From assembly GCA_946567425.1 (NCBI GenBank), contig CAMNXF010000007.1, forward strand, positions 62,001 to 126,000: a stretch of DNA of 64,000 nucleotides, read 5' to 3'. Both the position numbers and the translations under genes were made by a program. Under the pieces are notes generated by a model. It did no database searches, had not been told where the DNA came from, and saw only the letters and a program-made list of their open reading frames with translations. The DNA comes from an uncultured Clostridia bacterium (lineage in GTDB: Bacteria > Bacillota > Clostridia > Oscillospirales > Ruminococcaceae). Positions 34,263 to 41,949 of the stretch are shown piece by piece; the stretch's first letter is position 1; each line of letters opens with the position of its first letter.

Positions 34263-34532
34263 ATGTCCGAGCTAACCGCAATGATGAATATAGGCAAGGA
34301 AATGGCGCGAAAACTGACGTCGGTCGGGATAGATTCTCCCGAAAAGCTCATCAAGCTCGGCTCTATGGGAGCGTTCAGAAAGCTGAAGGAAACGTATCCG
34401 CAGGTGTGTCTTGTTCACCTGTATACCCTTGAGGGCGCGATATACAACACCGAATACAACAGGCTCTCCGAGGAGAAGAAAAGGGAGCTGAAAGCGTTCA
34501 GCGACTCCCTGAAAGAGGATTGCAATGGCTAA
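34263..34532 (+). CDS. TfoX C-terminal-domain protein
   Basis: An 89-residue stand-alone TfoX_C domain: MNIGKEMARKLTSVGIDSPE, then LIKLGSMGAFRKLKETYPQV and CLVHLYTLEGAIYNTEYNRL. This is the helix-hairpin-helix-like half of the competence regulator TfoX/Sxy without its N-terminal domain. Short TfoX_C proteins are common in Firmicutes and have no fixed role. It overlaps the next P-loop gene by 8 bp. Confidence 0.8.
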   Translation: MSELTAMMNIGKEMARKLTSVGIDSPEKLIKLGSMGAFRKLKETYPQVCLVHLYTLEGAIYNTEYNRLSEEKKRELKAFSDSLKEDCNG

Positions 34533-35010
34533 GGTGATAATGACTTGCGGCAAGATATGCAGCGGAAAAAGCACTTATGCCGAACGCTTACGGCGTGAAC
34601 ACAGCGCGGTGCTGCTCTCAATAGACGAGATAATGCTCATGATGTTCGGGCAAAACGTCGGCGAAATGCACGATGAATACGTTTCACGGACGGAGAAATA
34701 TTTGTTTGGCAAGTCGCTTGAAATTATTGACAGCGGAATAAACGTTGTTCTTGACTGGGGCGTTTGGACTAAAGCCGAACGTGACGAAGCGAGAACATTC
34801 TACAAATCACGCGGTATTGAATACGAGCTGCATTATATCGATGTTTCGGACGAAGTGTGGCGTGATCGTATTGAAAAGAGAAACAAAAATATAGCCGAGG
34901 GTGAGCTTTCCGCGTACTTTGTCGAAGACGGGCTTGCCGCGAAATTCGGAGCGATATTCGAACCGCCGACCGATGACGAGATTGACGTGCGGATAACAAC
35001 GGGAGGTTAA
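34525..35010 (+). CDS. P-loop kinase (AAA_33/zeta-toxin-like)
   Basis: A 161-residue P-loop NTPase with Walker A CGKICSGKST at residues 8-17, a Walker-B-like strand INVVLDWGVWTKAERDEART near 72-91, and a lid EVWRDRIEKRNKN. This architecture fits the AAA_33 group of small-molecule or polynucleotide-type kinases, which includes chloramphenicol phosphotransferase-like and zeta-toxin-like enzymes. No antitoxin partner is recognisable. A lid with Arg residues suggests phosphotransfer. The gene overlaps TfoX_C and is 2 bp before the cupin. Confidence 0.75.
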   Translation: MAKVIMTCGKICSGKSTYAERLRREHSAVLLSIDEIMLMMFGQNVGEMHDEYVSRTEKYLFGKSLEIIDSGINVVLDWGVWTKAERDEARTFYKSRGIEYELHYIDVSDEVWRDRIEKRNKNIAEGELSAYFVEDGLAAKFGAIFEPPTDDEIDVRITTGG

Positions 35011-35012
35011 CA

Positions 35013-35378
35013 ATGGAATTTATAAAATCAAGCGAGATAAAAGCAATGTCAAATCCCGGGGTAATTTCGCGGCAGCTGCTGAACCCCGACAACTCGGCAA
35101 GCACGCGCGTTACGATAACCGAGGTTCACCTTGAAGCGGGCGCAAGTCAGCCGCGGCATATTCACGAAGCATCGGAGCAGATATGGTACGCGCTGAAAGG
35201 CTCGGGAAAGCTGCTGCTCGAAGACGGCACCGAAAAGCCGTTTGAGGCGGGAGACGTGGTTCGTTTCGCCGATAAGGACGTTCACGGTCTGCTGAACGAC
35301 AGCAGCGGGGAATTTGTGTATATTTCGGTCACTGCGCCGCCTATTCATTTTGGGTACGCATATCAAAAGGAAAAATAA
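35013..35378 (+). CDS. Cupin-domain protein
   Basis: A 121-residue single cupin barrel. Motif 1 is ASQPRHIHEASEQIWYALKG near 44-63 (two His and Glu metal ligands), and motif 2 includes FEAGDVVRFADKDVHGLLN near 76-94. These small cupins often bind a metal and a small ligand; the substrate is not evident. It is 1 bp upstream of the GNAT gene. Confidence 0.85.
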   Translation: MEFIKSSEIKAMSNPGVISRQLLNPDNSASTRVTITEVHLEAGASQPRHIHEASEQIWYALKGSGKLLLEDGTEKPFEAGDVVRFADKDVHGLLNDSSGEFVYISVTAPPIHFGYAYQKEK

Positions 35379-35379
35379 T

Positions 35380-35817
35380 ATGAACATCAGGAAAATGACG
35401 TTCGCCGATTATGACGCGGTTTACGCGCTCTGGCTGTCATGTAAGGGCATGGGGCTGAATAATCTTGACGATTCGCGCGAGGGCATAGCGCGCTTTCTGA
35501 AGCGCAATCCTGAAACCTGTTTTGTCGCGGAGGACGGCGGTATCGTCGGCGTGATAGTCGCGGGCAACGACGGACGGCGCGGATATATCTACCATACCGC
35601 CGTAGACCCCGAACACCGCAAAAACGGCATTGCGAGGGCACTTGTGAACTCCGCGCTCGAAGCGCTGCAAGGCTTGGGGATAAACAAGACCGCGTTGGTT
35701 GTGTTTGAACGCAACACCGACGGAAACGCGTTCTGGGAGCGTATGGGCTTTATACCGCGTAGCGATTTGGTTTACAGAAACAAGGCGTTGACGGAAATAG
35801 TCAGGATAGACACTTAA
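35380..35817 (+). CDS. GNAT family N-acetyltransferase
   Basis: A 145-residue GNAT beginning at ATG 35380 after AAAGGAAAAATA. The domain is complete: MNIRKMTFADYDAVYALWLS, GVIVAGNDGRRGYIYHTAVD, acetyl-CoA loop PEHRKNGIARALVNSALEAL near 83-102, and ERNTDGNAFWERMGFIPRSD. The substrate is unknown. It ends the accessory block between argD and argF. Confidence 0.85.
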   Translation: MNIRKMTFADYDAVYALWLSCKGMGLNNLDDSREGIARFLKRNPETCFVAEDGGIVGVIVAGNDGRRGYIYHTAVDPEHRKNGIARALVNSALEALQGLGINKTALVVFERNTDGNAFWERMGFIPRSDLVYRNKALTEIVRIDT

Positions 35818-35858
35818 TTTCCGTTTATATAAACTTAACTTTGAAAGGAAAAATTGAA

Positions 35859-36770
35859 ATGAAGCATTTATTGAAGCTGCTGGATCTCAGCACGGACGAG
35901 ATCATCGACATTCTGAACCTTGCCGACCAACTCAAATACGAGCAGAAGCATGGTATTCCCCACCATCACTTAAAGGGTATGACGCTTGGGATGATCTTCC
36001 AGAAGTCCTCCACGAGAACGCGCGTCTCATTTGAAACGGGTATGTACCAGCTCGGCGGACAGGCACTGTTCCTGTCCTCGCGCGACCTCCAGATAGGGCG
36101 CGGCGAGCCCGTTCAGGACACCGCGCGCGTGTTGTCTCGCTACCTCAATGGTATTATGATACGCACGTTTGAGCAATCCGAGGTCGAGAACCTTGCCGAA
36201 TACGGAAGCATTCCGATCATCAACGGCTTGACGGACTTCTGTCACCCGTGCCAGGTGCTCGCCGACCTCCAGACTATCCGCGAATACAAGAATAAGCTTG
36301 ACGGACTGAAGTTCTGCTACATCGGCGACGGCAACAATATGGCGAACTCGCTTACCGTGGGCTGTCTCAAGGTTGGAATGAGCGTTTCGCTCGCCTGCCC
36401 CGAGGGCTATCACCCCGACCCGCGTATCCTTGAATTTGCAAAGGCTTACGACAACTTCAAGCTCGTTGCCGACCCTAAGGAGGCGGCTGCGGACGCGGAT
36501 GTTCTCTACACAGACGTGTGGGCCTCTATGGGTCAGGAGGGCGAAGCTGAAAAGCGCAAAATTGCGTTCAAGGGCTATCAGATAAACGACGATGTGATGA
36601 GCGTCGCTAAGTCCGACGCTATGGTGCTGCACTGTCTGCCCGCTCACCGCGAGGAAGAGATCACCGCAAAGGTATTCGAGCAGCACGCGGCGGATATCTT
36701 CGACGAGGCGGAAAACCGTCTGCACGCGCAGAAAGCGGTTATGGTGCGCCTTATGGCTCCCGAAAAGTAA
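35859..36770 (+). CDS. argF: Ornithine carbamoyltransferase
   Basis: A 303-residue OTCase making citrulline. The start MKHLLKLLDLSTDEI follows GAAAGG; a longer reading adds six codons without improvement. It has the carbamoyl-phosphate loop SSTRTRVSFE near 49-58, FEQSEVENLAEY, FCHPCQVLADLQT near 127-139 and the ornithine loop VLHCLPAHREEE near 260-271. Its last base overlaps the next gene (TAATG). It completes ornithine-to-arginine conversion with argG and argH at the far end of the cluster. Confidence 0.97.
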   Translation: MKHLLKLLDLSTDEIIDILNLADQLKYEQKHGIPHHHLKGMTLGMIFQKSSTRTRVSFETGMYQLGGQALFLSSRDLQIGRGEPVQDTARVLSRYLNGIMIRTFEQSEVENLAEYGSIPIINGLTDFCHPCQVLADLQTIREYKNKLDGLKFCYIGDGNNMANSLTVGCLKVGMSVSLACPEGYHPDPRILEFAKAYDNFKLVADPKEAAADADVLYTDVWASMGQEGEAEKRKIAFKGYQINDDVMSVAKSDAMVLHCLPAHREEEITAKVFEQHAADIFDEAENRLHAQKAVMVRLMAPEK

Positions 36771-37072
36771 TGGAATTGTATATTGAACGCGAAAACGGAG
36801 TTATCACTCTTGACGAGTGGCTGAGCTGCATTTCCTCTGACAGGGGGCTGAAATTATCCGAGGACGGAACGGTCGTCAACCCTGTCACAAAGAAAGATTT
36901 CAAGCTAAGGATACGGAGGAGAGCTGTATGGCGCGGAACGGTGGAATTTACCTACATCAAAGGGAAAGTCTGCTGTAGCAACGCTTTGGAGGATATCACC
37001 GCAAAGCTGTCGGAACTTGCCGTAAAGCTCTCTGCTTGCGTTTTCGATTGTGGAGAAAAAATATTTCCATAG
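36770..37072 (+). CDS. Small hypothetical protein
   Basis: Not recognised. The 100-residue protein, whose ATG overlaps the argF stop (TAATG), reads MELYIERENGVITLDEWLSC, FKLRIRRRAVWRGTVEFTYI, KGKVCCSNALEDITAKLSEL and LACVFDCGEKIFP-like end residues. Four Cys lie near 20, 72, 73 and 94. It is the last gene before a strong hairpin. Its coupling to argF argues that it is real. Confidence 0.6.
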   Translation: MELYIERENGVITLDEWLSCISSDRGLKLSEDGTVVNPVTKKDFKLRIRRRAVWRGTVEFTYIKGKVCCSNALEDITAKLSELAVKLSACVFDCGEKIFP

Positions 37073-37088
37073 TCAGACTTTGTTATTG

Positions 37089-37152
37089 AAACACCCCCTT
37101 TTATCGAACGGATTGGCAAAGTATACCAATTCATCTGATAAAGGGGGTGTTT
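37089..37152. terminator. Large bidirectional terminator between argF operon and ComEC-like gene
   Basis: AAACACCCCCTTTTATC pairs with GATAAAGGGGGTGTTT with one bulge, a stem of about 16 bp around a 31-base loop. TTATTATAT follows on plus; TTTCAATAAC follows on minus. It ends both converging transcripts. Confidence 0.75.
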
Positions 37153-37153
37153 A

Positions 37154-38146
37154 TTATATCAGCACGTATGCTGTTTCTCTTTCGGTCTCGACACGGAGTT
37201 CTGTGCCGTCGCTTGCTATCACGATATTGCCGTTGTTTGCGGTGGAATACGCGTCCCTGCAGCCGACCGCCGCAAGCCTGTCCAAGACCTCGCTGCGCGG
37301 GTGTCCGTAATAATTTATTCCGCCCGACTCGAATACAGCGATCTTCGGAGTGACACGCTCCAGAAACTCCGCGCAGCTTGAACCCGCGCTGCCATGATGT
37401 CCGACCTTGAGTACATCCGAATCGAGAAAAAAGTCCTTGTCCACAAGGTCAAGCTCTCCCATTCTCTCAAGGTCGCCCGTAAACAGAAACGACGTTTCGC
37501 CGTGAATAAGCCTTGTCACGACCGAAAGGTTATTTTCCTCCGTGTAGTCTTTGTACAGCGGCGCGAGAATATCCAGAAACGTTCTCTCACCAAGAACGAA
37601 CCGCTCGCCCGGCTCGGCGCTTTGCAACGGAATATTCCGTTCCTCGATAACGCTCATCATTTTCCCGAACGAACTTCCGCGCGCTTCAGTTTTCGTCATA
37701 ATGACCTGTCCGACCGGAAAGCTCTTCAATATCTTGGACATACCGCCGAAATGGTCGTCGTGAGGGTGTGTTACTATCACGATATCCAAACGCTTTACTC
37801 CATTTGAACGCAGAAAACCTATCGTTCTGTCAACGTACATTATGTCACCGCTGTCTATCAGAATATTGCGTCCGCCCGCCGTGATAAGCTCGCAGTCTCC
37901 CTGTCCTACGTCAATGAAACTTACTGACACCTCATTTTCGACAAGCTTAACAAACGGTTTTGCTCCGCCGCCGAAAAAATGCAGAACGTCATAGGACGAC
38001 GGAATTTCGTCAATGTGCAGCAACGCGTCGTTTACGCGAAAAAAGAAAGCCGCAGTCAGCAGCACAAACAGAACGATATTGCGTATATCGTTGATTTTCT
38101 GTTTGCGCTCCCGCTTTATGCGGCTTTCTTCCTTTGATAACGCCAT
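37154..38146 (-). CDS. ComEC/Rec2-like metallo-beta-lactamase hydrolase
   Basis: A 330-residue MBL-fold protein like the soluble C-terminal part of ComEC. There is a membrane anchor near 22-40 (IRNIVLFVLLTAAFFFRV), then SVSFIDVGQGDCELITAGGR near 74-93 and IVTHPHDDHFGGMSKIL (HxHxDH) near 124-140. FLFTGDLERMGE, VLKVGHHGSAGSS and the terminal NNGNIVIASDG complete the fold. It lies outside the membrane if the anchor is N-in. Relatives are used in competence or as external nucleases. It has no ComEC channel domain, so a competence role is not assumed. It is last of three minus-strand genes. Confidence 0.82.
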   Translation of the reverse strand: MALSKEESRIKRERKQKINDIRNIVLFVLLTAAFFFRVNDALLHIDEIPSSYDVLHFFGGGAKPFVKLVENEVSVSFIDVGQGDCELITAGGRNILIDSGDIMYVDRTIGFLRSNGVKRLDIVIVTHPHDDHFGGMSKILKSFPVGQVIMTKTEARGSSFGKMMSVIEERNIPLQSAEPGERFVLGERTFLDILAPLYKDYTEENNLSVVTRLIHGETSFLFTGDLERMGELDLVDKDFFLDSDVLKVGHHGSAGSSCAEFLERVTPKIAVFESGGINYYGHPRSEVLDRLAAVGCRDAYSTANNGNIVIASDGTELRVETERETAYVLI

Positions 38147-38165
38147 GTGAATTATCGTTCCTTTT

Positions 38166-39008
38166 TTAACTATCCGATTTGCCGAGTTTTTCGACCAACA
38201 GCGCCGCCAGTACTCCGAACAACGCGCATGCGAACCCGTAGCCCGTTTGCAGATTGAACCCGAAACCGTCGGGAAGTATTGCGTAGACCGAGCCGATAAC
38301 CAAGCCCATAAGCGCCGAATACACCATAAGCTTGTTTTTCCTGATTAGTATCGAAATGAGTTTTGCGCCGCCGATAATGCCGATCACCGCGCCTATCGCG
38401 AACGGAACGATCACCAAGAAATTCATATCCTTGATAGCGCCGATTATCGTTTCATATACGCCTAGCAGCATCATAACGAACGAGCCGGAAATACCCGGGA
38501 TTATCATAGTCACTGCCGCGACCGCCGCGCAAACCACCAGTTTTAGCGAGATTACAACGTCAAAGCCCGTTACGACATCGGGCGCGAGCTTGAACACGTC
38601 CGTTTTCTCCAGAACCGTAAGCCCAATAACGACCGCCATTGCGATAACAAACGGCACAATGCACGATGGCTTTACACCATGCTCCTCCGTGCCGAATTTG
38701 TAGATAAGCGGCACTCCGCCCAAAATCAACCCGATAAAGAACATATTGGTCTGCACACCGAAATTTTGAAACAGCGACGATATCACAAACGCCGAAAGGA
38801 CTATGCCGCCGCCCGCTCCGAGCGCGAAAGTAAGCAGAAACCAGAAATTCTGAAAAATCTTTTTTATGCCCGAAATTGCTTCGGTGAGCCTGTCAAATAC
38901 GCCGAAAACGACCAGCATAGTGCCGCCGCTCACTCCGGGAATTACGTTGGCAGTGCCGAAAACCAGCCCGCAAAGAAAATATCTCAGATACTCAATAAAT
39001 TTTTTCAT
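38166..39008 (-). CDS. popT: DUF368 membrane protein, PopT-like undecaprenyl-phosphate transporter
   Basis: A 280-residue polytopic protein of the DUF368 family. The N-terminal FLCGLVFGTANVIPGVSGGT near 12-31 carries the PGVSGGT hallmark, and a second inverted copy appears as VTMIIPGISGSFVMMLLGVY near 161-180. This duplicated P-G-x-S-G re-entrant motif suits a flippase. DUF368 proteins (PopT) are reported to recycle C55-P across the membrane. About 8-9 hydrophobic segments are seen. It is 18 bp after the pseudo-P-type ATPase gene and 19 bp before the MBL gene, giving a three-gene operon. Confidence 0.85.
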   Translation of the reverse strand: MKKFIEYLRYFLCGLVFGTANVIPGVSGGTMLVVFGVFDRLTEAISGIKKIFQNFWFLLTFALGAGGGIVLSAFVISSLFQNFGVQTNMFFIGLILGGVPLIYKFGTEEHGVKPSCIVPFVIAMAVVIGLTVLEKTDVFKLAPDVVTGFDVVISLKLVVCAAVAAVTMIIPGISGSFVMMLLGVYETIIGAIKDMNFLVIVPFAIGAVIGIIGGAKLISILIRKNKLMVYSALMGLVIGSVYAILPDGFGFNLQTGYGFACALFGVLAALLVEKLGKSDS

Positions 39009-39026
39009 GAATGCTCCTTAATTAGT

Positions 39027-41495
39027 TTAATCTTGATGATCGAATTTAATAAAGTGACTTATGAAGAAGAAAGCCGCCGCAGGCAGAATGCCCGTCGCCG
39101 CGCTTATAAGCAGCGCCAGAACGTCAATTGCCGCCAAGCCGAACGCGGCGTTCACAAAAGGAATGTAAACAAGCACGATAGGCATAAACGCAAACAGCGC
39201 CACGGATACCTTTGACATCGTATCTGCCTCGAGGAACGTCCTTATCGGTGACTCGTAGGAATGACGCAGCACCGCAAACGCTGCTGAGCATACCGCGTAG
39301 GAAATAAACGCGCAGCTTCTCGCGGGCTCGAAATTCGTGCCCTTGTACATAAACAAGTACGACGCGACAGCGACCGCTCCCGACAAAGCGCCGAACAGCG
39401 CGGACATACCGATAAAGCGGTAGTTTATCTTGCGGTCGGCAACGAAATCCGATGGCGGCATGACCGATTTCATATCCGAGCGGCAACCCACATAACCAAG
39501 TCCCGCAAACGGCAGAAAAATCATAGTCACAAGCGCGATTATCGCGGGCGTAAGCATAAGCTGCGTCTCGCTGAACAGGTTGATCGTAATGAGAATCATC
39601 AGCCCGATATACCCTGAGATCATAAGCGAGACCGCGCGCTTTATGTTGCGGTGGACCTGTCTCGCTGCGGCGATCATATCCGCGATCGTCGAGAAATTGT
39701 CGTCGTTCATTATCACGTCGGCAGCCTCGTAAGCGCTGCCCGCCGAGTGCTGCGAGATCGTGATACCCACGTCCGCCGCCTTGAGAGACTCCGCGTCGCC
39801 CGTACGGGTTCCCGTCATAGCGACAACCTCGCCGTTCTCTTTGAACTTGCCAATAACGTAAAGCTTCTGCTCGGGCGTTAATTTCGCATAGATATCCGCG
39901 TCAAAATCAAGCTGCGTACCATAGTCCAACGATTCCTCGATCTGCTTTCCGGTGATGACTGCGTTTGTGGAAAGCCCTATCATCTTACCAGTGGACTCCG
40001 CGACGCTCGGGTTTTCCTCGGTCAGCATAACAACGCGCACTCCCGCACGGCGGCAAGTCTTTACCGCCGCAGATACCGAATCCCTCAGCGGCGCAGAAAA
40101 CGCCACGAACCCGACAAAAGTATACGAAAAACCCGCCGTCACGTCCATATTCTCGGTATCCGAGTCGACGCATGCCACCGCCATAACGCTCCAGCCCTTA
40201 GAATAGTAGCTCTCGTATTTCTTCTGCGCCGCATACAGCGCGTCGCCGTTCAGTCTGCACATTGGCAGTATCTGCTCGGGAATGCCCTTTATACAGCACA
40301 ATCTTCCGCCGCCGACGTTCCACACCGCGCCACTCATGGACTCGCCCGCATCTGATATCTTCTCTATGAAAACGTTATCGGTATAAACGTCCGTAATCTT
40401 CTCGTCAAAAAACGACGCCTTTTGCATAAGCGCGCGTTCGGACGGGTCGACGGTGTTCGGGTCACAGGCGAGCGCGGCGACCTTGTACAGCAACTCCTCG
40501 CTTTTCGCGTAAACGCCCCTTACCTCGGGCGAATTGCGGGAAATAGCGCCCTCCTTTTCCACGCAGAGCACAGACAGGGAGTTCAGCTTTTCGATATCGG
40601 ACAGCGACTTTACCACCGCGCCGCCCTTGATAAGGCTCATAGCGCCCTTGGTGTAGTACAGTCGTATAACCGAGCCTATTCCCGTCGGAATAAAGCACAA
40701 TCCCAACGTAACAGCGCTCAGCGCTGACGAAACGATATCTGCGCCCGATACCAGCTTTATAACGATAATCGCGATAACAAGCGCCAGCGCGACAACGCTG
40801 CAAAGCGGAACCATTGAGCGCACTACCTTTTCGAGGTTAGTGTAATACGGATGACGGTCCGGCTCATCGCCGAAACGCTGGTAATACTTCGTGTCAACGC
40901 CCGTTGATCTTACCTTACACACCGCGATACCTGAAATTACTGTCGTGCCGCCGTACACAAACGTCTGATTAAGATCCCCCTTTGACATTGCACCGACATA
41001 TTTTGCGATTGGAGTATTGTTCTCGGTGAATATGCCCTCATCAACGGCAAGATCGCGCGACTCGAGAATAAACGCGTCCGCGGGAACGCGCTCTCCCGCC
41101 TGTACGACTATCATATCCTCGGGCACGATAAACTCCTTTTCGATAAGTTCCAGCTTGCCCGCGCGTATAACGCGGAACTTCATCGCCGTTGTCTCCTCGA
41201 TCTCATCAAGACGGTCGTCCGCGGATTTACGGAAACGTATCTCCACAGCAGCGTATAACGCGTCGATGAGCAACACAGAAATACCCATTCCGATACCCGC
41301 GCCGAGAAAGCACAGCACGCCCGCAAAAAGCATAAGCAGCACCGACGGCGACAGCAGAACGTCCTTATAGGAAAATCCCATAAACACGCGCGGAGACTTG
41401 GTATATGTATTCAAGCCATACATTGACAGCTTTTTTTCAATTTCATTTGCGGTAAGACCGTAATAGTCCTCCTCAAAATTAAAAAACTTTGCCAT
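39027..41495 (-). CDS. Degenerate P-type ATPase homologue (pseudoenzyme)
   Basis: An 822-residue protein with a full P-type ATPase layout: an N-terminal cation-ATPase motif, TM pairs near 50-85 and 228-275, an A-domain between them, P- and N-domains near 300-620, and about six C-terminal TM segments near 622-818. Family resemblance is clear, as in GLCFIPTGIGSVIRLYY (the TM4 region) and KGIPEQI (N-domain). However, the DKTGT motif reads EKEGA at 313-317 (no phosphorylatable Asp), TGES reads TENN near 157-160, TGD reads TEE near 492-494, and TGDGVND reads TGTRTGD near 561-567. It should be unable to hydrolyse ATP by the usual cycle. The reading frame is intact and long, so it is conserved for some other use. 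The popT-like gene follows. Confidence 0.9.
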   Translation of the reverse strand: MAKFFNFEEDYYGLTANEIEKKLSMYGLNTYTKSPRVFMGFSYKDVLLSPSVLLMLFAGVLCFLGAGIGMGISVLLIDALYAAVEIRFRKSADDRLDEIEETTAMKFRVIRAGKLELIEKEFIVPEDMIVVQAGERVPADAFILESRDLAVDEGIFTENNTPIAKYVGAMSKGDLNQTFVYGGTTVISGIAVCKVRSTGVDTKYYQRFGDEPDRHPYYTNLEKVVRSMVPLCSVVALALVIAIIVIKLVSGADIVSSALSAVTLGLCFIPTGIGSVIRLYYTKGAMSLIKGGAVVKSLSDIEKLNSLSVLCVEKEGAISRNSPEVRGVYAKSEELLYKVAALACDPNTVDPSERALMQKASFFDEKITDVYTDNVFIEKISDAGESMSGAVWNVGGGRLCCIKGIPEQILPMCRLNGDALYAAQKKYESYYSKGWSVMAVACVDSDTENMDVTAGFSYTFVGFVAFSAPLRDSVSAAVKTCRRAGVRVVMLTEENPSVAESTGKMIGLSTNAVITGKQIEESLDYGTQLDFDADIYAKLTPEQKLYVIGKFKENGEVVAMTGTRTGDAESLKAADVGITISQHSAGSAYEAADVIMNDDNFSTIADMIAAARQVHRNIKRAVSLMISGYIGLMILITINLFSETQLMLTPAIIALVTMIFLPFAGLGYVGCRSDMKSVMPPSDFVADRKINYRFIGMSALFGALSGAVAVASYLFMYKGTNFEPARSCAFISYAVCSAAFAVLRHSYESPIRTFLEADTMSKVSVALFAFMPIVLVYIPFVNAAFGLAAIDVLALLISAATGILPAAAFFFISHFIKFDHQD

Positions 41496-41640
41496 AAAAA
41501 ACTTCTTTCCCTAAATATAATGCAAGTACACTCTTTTTTATTATCTCATATTTTTGTCAAAAAATCAATATGTTTTACAAATTTTGTCCGTATTTTGTGA
41601 AAAATTTTGTATTTTGTCTCAAGGGCAACGCCGCACAATA

Positions 41641-41949
41641 TTACAATCCGTTCCAAAGATATTTTTCGAGATCCACCGTATTGTCACCGCGAACCTCTAT
41701 CCCATCCGCCCTCAGCATATCCGCCTGAACGTCGATTCCGCCGAACGCGAACGCGGGAGCAAGCCCTCCGAAACGGTTTACCACGCGGTAACACGGTATT
41801 CCGTCCGGGTCGGGGTTCGCATGTAGTGCATAACCTACCGCCCTCGCCCACCTCGCGTTTCCCGCAAGCACGGCAATCTGCCCGTAGGTTGCTACTTTGC
41901 CGCGCGGTATCTTTCTCACGATCTCATAAATTTTCTCAAATGTCGTCAT
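41641..41949 (-). CDS. MGMT/alkyltransferase-like DNA-binding protein
   Basis: A 102-residue methylguanine-methyltransferase-type domain: FEKIYEIVRKIPRGKVATYG, IAVLAGNARWARAVGYALHA (Arg-finger and recognition helix), then GIPCYRVVNRFGG near 49-61. The active-site PCHR is PCYR, so the acceptor Cys is kept but the His that activates it is Tyr. It also lacks the N-terminal domain. It may act as a DNA-lesion flag like ATL proteins or as a weak methyltransferase. Its start overlaps the stop of the upstream gene by one base. Confidence 0.82.
   Translation of the reverse strand: MTTFEKIYEIVRKIPRGKVATYGQIAVLAGNARWARAVGYALHANPDPDGIPCYRVVNRFGGLAPAFAFGGIDVQADMLRADGIEVRGDNTVDLEKYLWNGL

Noticed and set aside
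34263..34532. TfoX/Sxy competence regulator
   Set aside because: Only the C-terminal domain is present, so a competence role is not claimed.
34525..35010. Zeta-toxin with TfoX_C as antitoxin
   Set aside because: The overlap of the two genes is suggestive, but the upstream protein has no antitoxin features and the kinase is short for a zeta toxin.
36027..36725. 232-codon minus-strand frame over argF
   Set aside because: Antisense to complete argF with the STRTR and HCLP motifs.
37154..38146. Complete ComEC DNA-uptake channel
   Set aside because: Only the MBL hydrolase domain and one anchor are present; the ComEC membrane channel domain is missing.
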